From Gleimia hominis (GTDB taxonomy: Bacteria; Actinomycetota; Actinomycetes; Actinomycetales; Actinomycetaceae), in the NCBI RefSeq assembly GCF_002871945.2, contig NZ_CP126963.1, positions 1,116,001-1,180,000 on the forward strand: a stretch of DNA of 64,000 bases, in the 5' to 3' direction. Both the position numbers and the translations under genes were made by a program. Below the pieces are notes generated by a model that saw only the letters and a program-made list of their open reading frames with translations, had not been told where the DNA came from and did not search any database. Numbering within the stretch: position 1 is the first letter of the stretch; each line of letters opens with the position of its first letter. This document shows positions 55,515-63,691 of the stretch, piece after piece.

Positions 55515-55649
55515 GATTTCCACTCGCACCACCCGAGTGCGAACCGTCTGCGCACGCCGCTTTCCATCCGCAACCGCCCGAGTGCGGACCGTCCGCCCAG
55601 GTGGATTTCAAACCCACACCACCTGAGTGCGCCCCATCCGCCCCCGATT
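55515..55649. repeat. Three tandem 45-bp units between mfd and pth
   Basis: Units at 55515-55559, 55560-55604 and 55605-55649 share the frame C-ACCCGAGTGCG-ACCGTCCGC in related forms; a decayed fourth unit may run into the pth stop. The 45-base period would encode a 15-residue repeat (ADGxHSGGxG) on the minus strand, but no ribosome binding site supports a gene. Confidence 0.8.
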
Positions 55650-55679
55650 CATAACTGCGTGGCTCAAATGAGCGCGGTA

Positions 55680-56279
55680 TTACCGGGTGTGGAGGCGCTG
55701 CTGCGCGGCCGGAAGGTCTGTGCTCACCACGTCCGTGATTGCATCCGCTGCTTCCCGAACGGTTATTTCCCATTCCACTTGGTCGCGTTGTGGGAAGTCG
55801 CTGAGCACGTAGTCCGCGGGGTTCATACGCCCGGGTGGCCGCCCAATCCCGACTCGTAAACGCGCGTAATCGCGGGTGCCGATGGCTGCGGAAATGGATT
55901 TCAACCCGTTGTGGCCCCCTTCCCCACCGTTCTTTTTCAGCCGGAGTACGTGTTCGTCTAGGTCCAGTTCGTCGTGTACTACCAGCAGGCGGTCGGTGGG
56001 GATTTTAAAGAATTTCATGAGGGCAGCCGTTGGCCTACCCGACACGTTCATGTAGCTGTCAAGGTATGCCACTATCGCAGCCGGGCCGGGGCGACCACCC
56101 GGGAGCATACCAAGACGCACTTGCGCGGCGCACGCTCCCGCCTTGTGGTGAGTGAACGTGCCACTGTTACTTTCTGCCAGGTACTGCACAACCTGGTGGC
56201 CGATGTTGTGCCGGTTCCGCGCGTATTTTTCACCCGGGTTGCCCAGTCCGACGATTAGCCACGGCCCACTGTTAGCCAC
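55680..56279 (-). CDS. pth: Peptidyl-tRNA hydrolase
   Basis: A 199-residue bacterial Pth that recycles peptidyl-tRNA released by abortive translation. LIVGLGNPGEKYARNRHNIGHQVV holds the catalytic His; VVHDELDLDEHVLRLKKNGGEGGHNGLKSI and YARLRVGIGRPPG complete the active site. The GTG start follows AGGAGGG. It precedes mfd on the same strand, the usual pth-mfd order, separated by 250 bases of repeat-containing DNA. Confidence 0.95.
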   Translation of the reverse strand: MANSGPWLIVGLGNPGEKYARNRHNIGHQVVQYLAESNSGTFTHHKAGACAAQVRLGMLPGGRPGPAAIVAYLDSYMNVSGRPTAALMKFFKIPTDRLLVVHDELDLDEHVLRLKKNGGEGGHNGLKSISAAIGTRDYARLRVGIGRPPGRMNPADYVLSDFPQRDQVEWEITVREAADAITDVVSTDLPAAQQRLHTR

Positions 56280-56410
56280 GTTCCCTCCTGAGTTTCTTTT
56301 TCCCTCTAGGTCCTAACCGGAATCTTACCGCGACGCTGGTATTTGCACCTAGAGTGACAACGGGGAACAATAGTTACGTTCTTTTGTTCGTTTCTGTATG
56401 AGGGATTTGC

Positions 56411-56950
56411 ATGTATTTGCCGCAACCAGGCCCCGATGAGGAGGTCATTGGTGTGCTGATCCCCGTACCAGAACCGTGGCGAAGTCAGCTAACTAACTGG
56501 CGTCTACAGTTCGGTGACCCGCTAGCAAACCAGGTTGTGCCGCACATTACGTTGCTGCCACCGACTGTGGTGAAAGTGGCGGACCGCGTGCGCGTTCGGC
56601 AGCACTTGCAAAAAGCGGCGGCAGGGAGCGTACCTTTCCAAATCACGTTGCATGGAACCGGAACGTTCCAACCCGTGTCCCCCGTTGTTTACATTCAAGT
56701 TGTGGGTGGGGTGCATGAGCTGGTGGCGTTAGAGAGTGACATTCGCAGTGGAGTTCTGGATAGGCCCACGCGGTTTCCGTACCACCCTCATGTGACTATT
56801 GCCCAGTCTGTGCCACCGGAACAGTTGGATTTTGCGGCGCAAGAATGCGCGGATTTTGAGGCGTCCTGGGTAGCTCGGTCGCTTCATTTAGATACGGTCA
56901 GTGCGGGTGGGGCGTACGAGTCGAGGGCACTTTTTGAACTGAACTCTTAG
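56411..56950 (+). CDS. 2H phosphoesterase (2'-5' RNA ligase family)
   Basis: A 179-residue 2H-superfamily protein. Two His-x-Thr motifs define the active site: VPHITLLPP (about residue 45) and YHPHVTIAQ (about residue 126). Related enzymes act on 2'-5' RNA or cyclic phosphate ends; the substrate here is unknown. GAGGG lies eight bases before the ATG. In other actinobacteria this gene sits between trpS and yihY; trpS is absent here but yihY follows 132 bases later. Confidence 0.88.
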   Translation: MYLPQPGPDEEVIGVLIPVPEPWRSQLTNWRLQFGDPLANQVVPHITLLPPTVVKVADRVRVRQHLQKAAAGSVPFQITLHGTGTFQPVSPVVYIQVVGGVHELVALESDIRSGVLDRPTRFPYHPHVTIAQSVPPEQLDFAAQECADFEASWVARSLHLDTVSAGGAYESRALFELNS

Positions 56951-57070
56951 AGAATCCGCCTGTGCAGATTTTGGGGGGAGGCCCAAGAGGTGTTGTTGAT
57001 CAGCGAGATTGCGCCATCGCTTGGCCGGGTTGCAATCGTGGTTGACACGGCAGAAGCGAGCGAAATCAGG

Positions 57071-57076
57071 TAGGTT
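57071..57076 (+). promoter_or_regulatory. Putative leaderless -10 of yihY
   Basis: TAGGTT ends six bases before ATG 57083. A perfect TTGACA (57042-57047) lies upstream, but the 23-base spacing is too long for this pair, so the promoter assignment is tentative. Confidence 0.4.
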
Positions 57077-57082
57077 TTCAGT

Positions 57083-58384
57083 ATGCCGAAATCTTCACAG
57101 ACACCACTGGTTGCGCATTCGAAACCGGCGAATGAGATTGATGTTGAACCGGTTCATCACCTTTACGCTCCCCGCCAGGCGGAGCATCACCACGTGCAAG
57201 GCCCTTCCTTGAAAGCAGCTTGGGCTGCGAAGACGTGGGGAGAGAAAGCTAAGTTAGCGCTGTCGTGGTGGAAGCACACGCGCGTGGCACGTGGTTTAGA
57301 CCGCTACAGTGTTAAACGCGGGAACCTGCTGGCTGGGGGCATTTCTTACGTAGCGATTTTCTCTATCACCGCGGCCTTAACCGTGGGGTGGACGATTTTT
57401 ATGGCGGTTTTAGGTTCTAACGCGGAGCTTCGCAACGCGGTGTTGGACGCGATCGATTCTTCTATGCCCGGTTTGATTCAAACATCCGGCCACCCCGAGG
57501 GTCTAGTTAATCCCGATTCTTTAGTGGCAGATTCTCCGTTCACTTTGACTGGGTTCATTGCTCTAGTGTTGTTTTTGTTTTCTGCATCTAGGGTTATGGA
57601 TGCGTTGAAGAAGTCGTTGTGGTCCATGTTTGGGATCGTTAAGATCCCGGAGAACGCAGTGTGGATTAAGGCGCGCGACCTGTTTGGTTTCGTTTTAATT
57701 GCCGGAGGGGTGCTACTCACCGCGGTGCTGGGCATTGTTTCATCCACTCTCGGCTCTCAGGTACTGGAGTGGCTTGGGATTTCTGGGACGCTGGGACAGG
57801 TGCTACTTCGGATCCTGTCGATCCTGGTGGGGTTGCTGGTTGACACGCTGGTGATTGCTGGGCTGATCCGGCTGATCGCGGGAATGAGGGCGCCCGCGAA
57901 GGATTTGTGGCTCGGAGCGTTGATCGCTGGGGTAGGTTCCTCGGTAGTGCGTTTCTTAGGTACTTCCGCGTTGGGGTCGGCGGATAGTGCCCTTACAGGC
58001 GCGTCCGTGGCGATTGTGACGGTGCTCCTGTGGGTGAACTTGTTGGCGCGGATTGTTTTAATGTCTGCTGCTTGGATGGCGAATCCGCCGATTGCTCCGA
58101 CACCGGAATCAGTGCAGCACATGCATGGGTACGAGTCCCCTAACTACGTTACTGACTCGGACCGGCGCACATTGCAGTGGCCGCATCACACCATGACGGG
58201 CGACCTGGAACCCGACCCTTTGATGGACCCGAACACTACGGAAATTGTTTTGGATTCCGCTACTTGGCATTCACCGCAGGCACGCCGGTTACGTCAGCGC
58301 ATAGACGTGCACACCGGAAAAGCGGACCGCTACCGCCGGCAACTATGGACGCTGGGAAAGATTCAACGCCGAAACAAAAAGTAG
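57083..58384 (+). CDS. YihY/BrkB family inner-membrane protein
   Basis: A 433-residue membrane protein. A 75-residue polar N-terminus (His-rich VHHLYAPRQAEHHHVQG) precedes six membrane helices of the YihY/virulence factor BrkB family, beginning RYSVKRGNLLAGGISYVAIFSITAALTVGW with the conserved GGISY-type motif. A 110-residue basic cytoplasmic tail follows. Older annotations as ribonuclease BN are incorrect for this family. It is followed by a strong terminator. The transport or envelope role is unproven. Confidence 0.9.
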   Translation: MPKSSQTPLVAHSKPANEIDVEPVHHLYAPRQAEHHHVQGPSLKAAWAAKTWGEKAKLALSWWKHTRVARGLDRYSVKRGNLLAGGISYVAIFSITAALTVGWTIFMAVLGSNAELRNAVLDAIDSSMPGLIQTSGHPEGLVNPDSLVADSPFTLTGFIALVLFLFSASRVMDALKKSLWSMFGIVKIPENAVWIKARDLFGFVLIAGGVLLTAVLGIVSSTLGSQVLEWLGISGTLGQVLLRILSILVGLLVDTLVIAGLIRLIAGMRAPAKDLWLGALIAGVGSSVVRFLGTSALGSADSALTGASVAIVTVLLWVNLLARIVLMSAAWMANPPIAPTPESVQHMHGYESPNYVTDSDRRTLQWPHHTMTGDLEPDPLMDPNTTEIVLDSATWHSPQARRLRQRIDVHTGKADRYRRQLWTLGKIQRRNKK

Positions 58385-58403
58385 GTGCAGATAGGCAAAC
58401 TTC

Positions 58404-58442
58404 GTGGGGCTGCGGATTCATTTCCGCAGCCCCACGGTTTTT
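58404..58442 (+). terminator. Intrinsic terminator of yihY
   Basis: GTGGGGCTGCGGA-TTCATT-TCCGCAGCCCCAC is a perfect 13-bp stem followed by GGTTTTT, 20 bases past the stop codon. Confidence 0.92.
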
Positions 58443-58498
58443 CTAGCTATCTTGATCCGGTTTCTAGCTTGCTTGCTCCTGCTATTTGCGTATAGCTC

Positions 58499-58615
58499 CT
58501 ATTGTTTGGTTCGGTGAATATACCGCCAAACCGCAATAAACAAGGCAACAACAGCAACGGCAATCACTATATAAAGAACAATCGTAAGTACGGAAAAGAA
58601 AACTGCGGTGTTCAC
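58499..58615 (-). CDS. 38-residue single-pass membrane microprotein
   Basis: A small reading frame begins with GTG at 58615, six bases after a near-consensus ribosome binding site (GGAAGGAG), and ends with TAG at 58499. The peptide has a short N-terminus, one membrane helix of about 24 residues (FFSVLTIVLYIVIAVAVVALF) and a basic end (WRYIHRTKQ), so it should insert with the C-terminus inside. It lies 101 bases downstream of the LAKTG surface protein gene on the same strand, and could share its transcript. I recognise no family. The ribosome binding site and membrane design make it more than a chance frame. Confidence 0.65.
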   Translation of the reverse strand: MNTAVFFSVLTIVLYIVIAVAVVALFIAVWRYIHRTKQ

Positions 58616-58716
58616 TATGCGCTCCTTCCATTAACTACTCAATTAATGTTTCGAATACGTATGTTTTCCTCTTAAAAACTAATCGCATAAAGTTGTGCGA
58701 CAAATATTTCCGTTAC

Positions 58717-60363
58717 TTAACGGCGCCTAGCGAGTCCAACCCCAGCACCGGTAACCGCGATTGCAGCTAAACCGATAGCACCGGCAGCGACACCAGTCTT
58801 AGCTAGCTGTTTATTCCCTTCCGGCGTGCTCGAAGTGTTTGCACCACCCGCTTGCTGCCCAGAGTTACTACTAGATTCACCGATTCCGGGCTGTTTCCCT
58901 GGCGTACCCGGTTCAGAACCTGGAGTCTCACTCGAGTTACCACCATTTCCGGGTTGCTCGCTGGGGTTAATCGGTTGTGCAGGCTCTAAGGTTGCTGCGG
59001 GAACGCGGTCTTTAACAGTCACGGGTACCTCAACCACACGAGAAGAACCATCCTTAAACGTAACCTTAATCTTCCCCGTGTACTCACCTGGCTTAGCGGT
59101 ATTTACAGCGCCATCCGCGGTAACATCCTCCGCTTTCGCACCCTCAGGCAAATCTTTAATATTAGCCGCCCCAAGGGTTAAATCATCACCCTTGTGAATC
59201 ACCGCAGGCACAATCTGATCTTTAGAAATCTGTGGGACCGGAGTAACTACCCCCGCATCCACGGTCTTACGAACCTTCAGCTTCGTCACGCGAGTGACCT
59301 CGTGATCCCCATACTTCGTGATCACACTCAGCTCTCGCGTGCCAGCCGGAACCGACTTCGCATCCACCGTCACCGCACCCGTCGCCTCGTCGAGTGACGC
59401 CCACTTCGGGAAGTTGCTGGCAATAAACTTTAACGCAATTCCCGCATCCTCATGCGCCAGCTTCGGCGTTACGGTCTTCTTCCCCTCATCGGATTCACTT
59501 AAATTCAAATCCGCATACGAAAGCTGACTGTAGAACAAGGGGCGGATATACGGTACGCCAATCGTATTCGCACTAAACCGCAGCACCTTCCGTGGAGTTC
59601 TAGTGGCTCCATCCCAACCGGTTCGAAGCAACCCAGCAAAGAAGTACCCTTCAGGAATATTCGCCGCAGCGCTGGTGTAGCCCTTATCTAAACGAATAAT
59701 CTGCCTTTCAGACTCAAAGTCCTTGTAAGTACCAACGTTTGCGAACAGATTATCGAACGTGTACTTACTCTGCCCATCCTCGGAAGTCAGATTCAACGCC
59801 ACATTCTTAAACTTCTCATTCAACGCGGGGGTCTGATCGGACTTCAAAGTCACGTCGTCCACCGTAATGTATTTCATGAGCGTCGGCGCTATCGTGTACT
59901 CAGGCCATACTTTCAGCGCTACCGTGCGTTCAATCGGGTTCCCGGTCTTCAAAGTGAGCCGTAGTTTCAGCTGATAGTCACCCGGTACCTGGGCGACAAT
60001 TTGGCTGGGACTAGAAAACTCAATCTTCCCCTCCAAGGCCGGGTCCTTGACGATCTCCACAGCCTTCTTCGCATCACTACCGTCCGCGTACTGCGCAGTT
60101 TTTACCAGTCCAATGTTCCAAATCTTCTGCCCAGCATTCACCTGATACGAATCAACCACATCCAAGGCTGCCTGCTTGGACGCGGGATCCTCTGCCCTAT
60201 CCACAGCTGCGGGGGTACCAGTACTTTCTTGGGCGAACGCGGTCGCAGATACACCTGCTCCACCCGCAACCACTAAACCACCCACCGCGAACGCGGACAG
60301 CACTGCGCGCCAAGACCGCCGCAGCGCCCTGGGTGAACTAGCCGACCACTTTTCTAACCTCAT
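58717..60363 (-). CDS. Sortase-anchored surface protein with LAKTG signal
   Basis: A 548-residue secreted wall protein. The signal peptide (RRSWRAVLSAFAVGGLVVAGGAGVSATAFA) ends at A-x-A. An acidic adhesin-like region with Ig/Rib-like beta repeats follows (VKLxVRKT and GEYTGKIKVTFKDGSSRVVEVPVTVKD are Rib-type). A Pro/Gly/Ser-rich wall-spanning segment comes next, then LAKTG, a hydrophobic helix and the basic end LARRR. LAxTG is the motif of class E sortases of high-GC Gram-positives. GGAGA precedes the ATG. No sortase gene is in the window. The ligand is unknown. Confidence 0.88.
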   Translation of the reverse strand: MRLEKWSASSPRALRRSWRAVLSAFAVGGLVVAGGAGVSATAFAQESTGTPAAVDRAEDPASKQAALDVVDSYQVNAGQKIWNIGLVKTAQYADGSDAKKAVEIVKDPALEGKIEFSSPSQIVAQVPGDYQLKLRLTLKTGNPIERTVALKVWPEYTIAPTLMKYITVDDVTLKSDQTPALNEKFKNVALNLTSEDGQSKYTFDNLFANVGTYKDFESERQIIRLDKGYTSAAANIPEGYFFAGLLRTGWDGATRTPRKVLRFSANTIGVPYIRPLFYSQLSYADLNLSESDEGKKTVTPKLAHEDAGIALKFIASNFPKWASLDEATGAVTVDAKSVPAGTRELSVITKYGDHEVTRVTKLKVRKTVDAGVVTPVPQISKDQIVPAVIHKGDDLTLGAANIKDLPEGAKAEDVTADGAVNTAKPGEYTGKIKVTFKDGSSRVVEVPVTVKDRVPAATLEPAQPINPSEQPGNGGNSSETPGSEPGTPGKQPGIGESSSNSGQQAGGANTSSTPEGNKQLAKTGVAAGAIGLAAIAVTGAGVGLARRR

Positions 60364-60475
60364 AATCTCTCCTAAACGATTGTCGGCAATGACAACTCGA
60401 AAATATCACTCACCGCAACCGCTCTCATCTGGAGGAATACGAAGAGACACTGCTTATATAAGTGGTTCGTTGAAA

Positions 60476-61300
60476 CTACACTTCATAAGCGATACGTAGC
60501 GGAGCGTGATCTGACACCCTCGCGTCATACGCATCCGCACTGTCCACGTGCCACGCCTGCGCCCGCTTAGCTAGCGTTGGGGACGCTAACTGGTAGTCAA
60601 TTCTCCAGCCCGCATTGTTATCAAACGCTTTTCCCCGGTAAGACCACCACGTATACGGGCCCTGCTCCTCCCCCACCAGGTCTCGTACCACGTCACGCCA
60701 TCCCTGGTTTAACCACGCGTCCACATACGCGATCTCCTCATCCAGCACGCCCGCGGACTTATTGTGGTTCCCCTTCCAGTTCTTAATATCCCGCTCCGTG
60801 TGCACAATGTTTAGGTCACCGCACACCACAGTGGGTACGTTTGCATCCAGCAGCTCTTGCATCCGCCGGGTAACCAACTCTAAGTGCGCGTATTTTTGAT
60901 CCATTTTCTCGGTACCCACCTGGCCGGAATGCAGGTACGCACTGACCACGCGCACAACCTCATCACCTGCACGAACGTTGGCTTCTAGCCACCGGCCCGT
61001 GTCAACCGCTACCGCATCAACCCCATCGGGCTGCGCTCCGAACCGTACGCTCTGGCGGTCAATCTGCACCCGCCCTTCCTTACGAACCGCGAGTGCTACC
61101 CCGGCGCGGCCCTTGACCTCACAGGGAAAATTAACTACCTCCCACTGCTCCCCCAAAAGCTTGTCGACAATCTCGTCAGACGCGCGCACTTCCTGCAACG
61201 CAACCACGTCCGGGCCAGTTACGTCCATGAGTTCGGCAAATCCTTTGCGGGAAGCCGCACGGATACCATTCACATTAAAGGTCGAAATCTCAATACTCAT
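60476..61300 (-). CDS. xth: Exodeoxyribonuclease III (AP endonuclease)
   Basis: A 274-residue ExoIII-family enzyme for abasic-site repair. TFNVNGIRAASRKGF, VVALQEVRASDE (metal Glu), VVCGDLNIVHTERDIKNWKGN (catalytic Asp/Asn) and the terminal VSDHAPLRI (Asp-His) are intact. GATAAT, five of six matches to the -10 consensus, lies exactly six bases before the ATG and there is no ribosome binding site, suggesting a leaderless mRNA. Confidence 0.94.
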   Translation of the reverse strand: MSIEISTFNVNGIRAASRKGFAELMDVTGPDVVALQEVRASDEIVDKLLGEQWEVVNFPCEVKGRAGVALAVRKEGRVQIDRQSVRFGAQPDGVDAVAVDTGRWLEANVRAGDEVVRVVSAYLHSGQVGTEKMDQKYAHLELVTRRMQELLDANVPTVVCGDLNIVHTERDIKNWKGNHNKSAGVLDEEIAYVDAWLNQGWRDVVRDLVGEEQGPYTWWSYRGKAFDNNAGWRIDYQLASPTLAKRAQAWHVDSADAYDARVSDHAPLRIAYEV

Positions 61301-61306
61301 ACCACG

Positions 61307-61312
61307 ATTATC
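61307..61312 (-). promoter_or_regulatory. Putative leaderless -10 of xth
   Basis: GATAAT on the minus strand, six bases before the xth ATG; no Shine-Dalgarno sequence lies between. Confidence 0.45.
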
Positions 61313-61364
61313 CCATGCATCCAGACCGGGCCGATCCGCCGCGGCGTTCCACCGATTATCGGTC

Positions 61365-61494
61365 GGGTCGGTTAGCTGCGGCGTTCCGCAGCTTCAACGC
61401 GGCTTGCCAGTTGGGTCGGTTAGCCGCAGCGCTCCCCGCCACCGCTAGGCGGGGTCGAGCCAGTTAAGCTGTGCGTTCCGCAGCTTCCACAACG
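61365..61494. repeat. Three copies of the folD 3' end, including stop codons
   Basis: Copies at 61365-61399, 61413-61440 and 61452-61494 each contain a GGGTCG core followed by a TTA that is a stop on the minus strand. The last is the true folD end (VEAAERTA, stop). The farthest copy would read VEAAERRS then stop, and the middle one ERCG then stop, so codons as well as stop were duplicated and then decayed. Hairpins AGCTGCGG-CGTT-CCGCAGCT (61374-61393) and CCCCGCC-N7-GGCGGGG (61434-61454) lie inside. Confidence 0.85.
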
Positions 61495-62354
61495 TTGGCC
61501 AGCAGCATCGCCCGCGTCATTGGCCCCACCCCACCGGGATTCGGGGTGATCCACCCGGCCACCGCGTCGACACCGTCCGCAACATCGCCGGCAATCCGGG
61601 TTTTCCCCTCATGCGTTTCACGCGACACCCCCACGTCCAACACAATCGCTCCGGGTTTCACCATGTCCGCAGTAACGATCCCCGCGACCCCCGCAGCAGA
61701 CACAACCACGTCCGCAGCCCGCACGTGCCGGTTCAGATCCCGCGTCCCCGTATGGCACAAAGTCACCGTCGCGTTTACCTCCCGCGTGGTCAACAGCGAC
61801 CCGATCGTCCTGCCAACCGTGGTCCCACGCCCGATGACGCACACGTGCTTACCGTTCAGATACAAGTTATTGCGCCGCAGCAGTTCCACCACCGCCCGGG
61901 GCGTACATGGCAGCGGATTATCAATCAACCCATCTACCGACAGCAGCATCCGCCCCAAGTTCGTAGGGTGGAGCCCGTCCACGTCTTTAGCTGGATCCAC
62001 CGCCTCAAGCAACAAATTCGTATCCACCTGCGGTGGCAACGGCAACTGCACAATGTAGCCCGTGAGCGCCGGATTGCGATTAAACGCCTCAATCGAACGC
62101 AAAATCTGCTCCTGCGTGGCGGACTGCGGTAAGTCAATGCGGAACGATTCGATCCCCACTTCCTTACAGTCCCGGTGTTTGCCCGCCACGTACGCTTGCG
62201 AAGCTGGATCCTGCCCCACCAAAATCGTTCCCAAACCTGGGGTTATACCTTTATTCTTGAGGTCCTGCACCCGGGCCTTCAGTTCGTTCTTAATCTGCGC
62301 GGCGCAACGCTTCCCATCTAAAGGCTTCGCCGCTCCTGCCCACGGATACCTCAT
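61464..62354 (-). CDS. folD: Bifunctional methylenetetrahydrofolate dehydrogenase/cyclohydrolase
   Basis: A 296-residue enzyme interconverting 5,10-methylene- and 10-formyl-[33 protein letters not shown] (catalytic Lys), [27 protein letters not shown], the NADP site [16 protein letters not shown] and the C-terminal [17 protein letters not shown] are all present. The ATG overlaps the glyA stop by four bases (ATGA), forming a one-carbon operon. The 3' end is repeated twice downstream. Confidence 0.96.
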   Translation of the reverse strand: MRYPWAGAAKPLDGKRCAAQIKNELKARVQDLKNKGITPGLGTILVGQDPASQAYVAGKHRDCKEVGIESFRIDLPQSATQEQILRSIEAFNRNPALTGYIVQLPLPPQVDTNLLLEAVDPAKDVDGLHPTNLGRMLLSVDGLIDNPLPCTPRAVVELLRRNNLYLNGKHVCVIGRGTTVGRTIGSLLTTREVNATVTLCHTGTRDLNRHVRAADVVVSAAGVAGIVTADMVKPGAIVLDVGVSRETHEGKTRIAGDVADGVDAVAGWITPNPGGVGPMTRAMLLANVVEAAERTA

Positions 62355-63634
62355 TGCTGCAACCCTTCGTACAGTGGGAACGCGTCCGTCAACGCTTTCA
62401 CGCGGCCACGCAACCGTTCGGTGTCCACCTGGCCGGCCGCCGCTTGCACCAGGGTCTGCGCAATAATATCGGCAACTTCTTCAAACTCGGCGGCGCCAAA
62501 CCCACGGGTTGCAAGCGCCGGCGTGCCAAGACGCAAACCCGAAGTAACGCGGGGTGGGCGCGGGTCAAACGGCACTGCGTTACGATTCACGGTGATCCCA
62601 ACTGCGTGCAACGCATCCTCACCTTCTTGCCCATTCAACTTAGAATTGCGCATGTCCACTAGCACCAAGTGCACGTCCGTCCCCCCGGTAACCAGGGTAA
62701 TGCCCGCACGTTTCACATCATCTTGCAACAACCGGCCCGCAATGATGCGCGCCCCCTCAACAGTGCGGCGCTGCCGGTCTTTAAACTCCTCGGTTTGCGC
62801 CACCTTCATAGACACCGCTTTCGCAGCCACCACATGCATGAGCGGCCCGCCCTGCTGACCGGGAAACACCGCGGAGTTCAGTTTCTTCCCCAGCTCCGGG
62901 TCGCGCGAAAGGATCATTCCGGACCGCGGCCCACCAATCGTCTTGTGCACCGTGGTGGTCACCACGTCCGCGTACGGCACCGGGTTTGGATGCAAACCCG
63001 CAGCCACTAAGCCAGCAAAATGCGCCATATCCACCCACAGGTAAGCTCCCACCTCATCGGCAATCTCGCGGAACGCTTGGAAATCCAACACTCGTGGGTA
63101 AGCGGACCAGCCGGCAATAATCACCTTCGGCTTATGCTCGATGGCAGCGGCTCGAACCTCATCCATTTCAATACGCATGGACTTCTCGTTCACGTGGTAA
63201 AACTGGGCGTCGTACAGTTTGCCCGAAAAGTTCAGCCGCATCCCGTGCGACAGGTGCCCCCCGTTATCTAACGCGAGCCCCAGAATCGTGTCCCCAGGTT
63301 TAGCGAGCGCAGCTAAAACCGCCGCGTTCGCTTGCGAACCCGAATGGGGTTGCACGTTTGCGTACTGCGCGTCGAACACTTCCTTAGCGCGTTCGATCGC
63401 CAAGTTCTCCGCGATATCCACCTGCTCACAACCACCGTAGTAACGGCGCCCAGGGTAGCCTTCCGCGTACTTATTCGTCAGCACCGACCCCTGTGCCTGC
63501 AGCACGGCTCGGGGCACGAAGTTTTCCGACGCGATCATTTCCAAAGTTCCGCGTTGACGCTCAAGCTCACCATCTAGAACCTGTGCGATTTGAGGATCAA
63601 GTTCCGCCAAGGGCAGATCATTAAGTTTTGTCAC
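62351..63634 (-). CDS. glyA: Serine hydroxymethyltransferase
   Basis: A 427-residue PLP enzyme converting serine and THF to glycine and methylene-[45 protein letters not shown] opens the fold; the PLP lysine is in [28 protein letters not shown] follows. GTG 63634 has AGGAGG at an ideal distance; in-frame upstream codons to 63670 do not. TACACT on the minus strand at 63664-63659 is a possible -10. It leads the glyA-folD pair, with purU upstream on the same strand. Confidence 0.97.
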   Translation of the reverse strand: MTKLNDLPLAELDPQIAQVLDGELERQRGTLEMIASENFVPRAVLQAQGSVLTNKYAEGYPGRRYYGGCEQVDIAENLAIERAKEVFDAQYANVQPHSGSQANAAVLAALAKPGDTILGLALDNGGHLSHGMRLNFSGKLYDAQFYHVNEKSMRIEMDEVRAAAIEHKPKVIIAGWSAYPRVLDFQAFREIADEVGAYLWVDMAHFAGLVAAGLHPNPVPYADVVTTTVHKTIGGPRSGMILSRDPELGKKLNSAVFPGQQGGPLMHVVAAKAVSMKVAQTEEFKDRQRRTVEGARIIAGRLLQDDVKRAGITLVTGGTDVHLVLVDMRNSKLNGQEGEDALHAVGITVNRNAVPFDPRPPRVTSGLRLGTPALATRGFGAAEFEEVADIIAQTLVQAAAGQVDTERLRGRVKALTDAFPLYEGLQQ

Positions 63635-63691
63635 GTAAACCTCCTGAAGTCCAGATTTAGTGTAACGCAATCACGCTTTTCCAGAATCCGA

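Noticed and set aside
55515..55649. Possible CRISPR array
   Set aside because: Units are contiguous with no spacers of distinct sequence and no cas genes are nearby.
55417..55773. 118-codon minus-strand frame containing three 15-residue repeats (ADGxHSGGxG)
   Set aside because: It overlaps the ends of pth and mfd in another frame and has no ribosome binding site; the repetition follows directly from the 45-bp DNA repeat. Reported as a repeat, not a gene.
57042..57076. TTGACA plus TAGGTT as a single promoter for yihY
   Set aside because: The spacer would be 23 bases, too long for a sigma-70-type promoter; the two elements may be unrelated.
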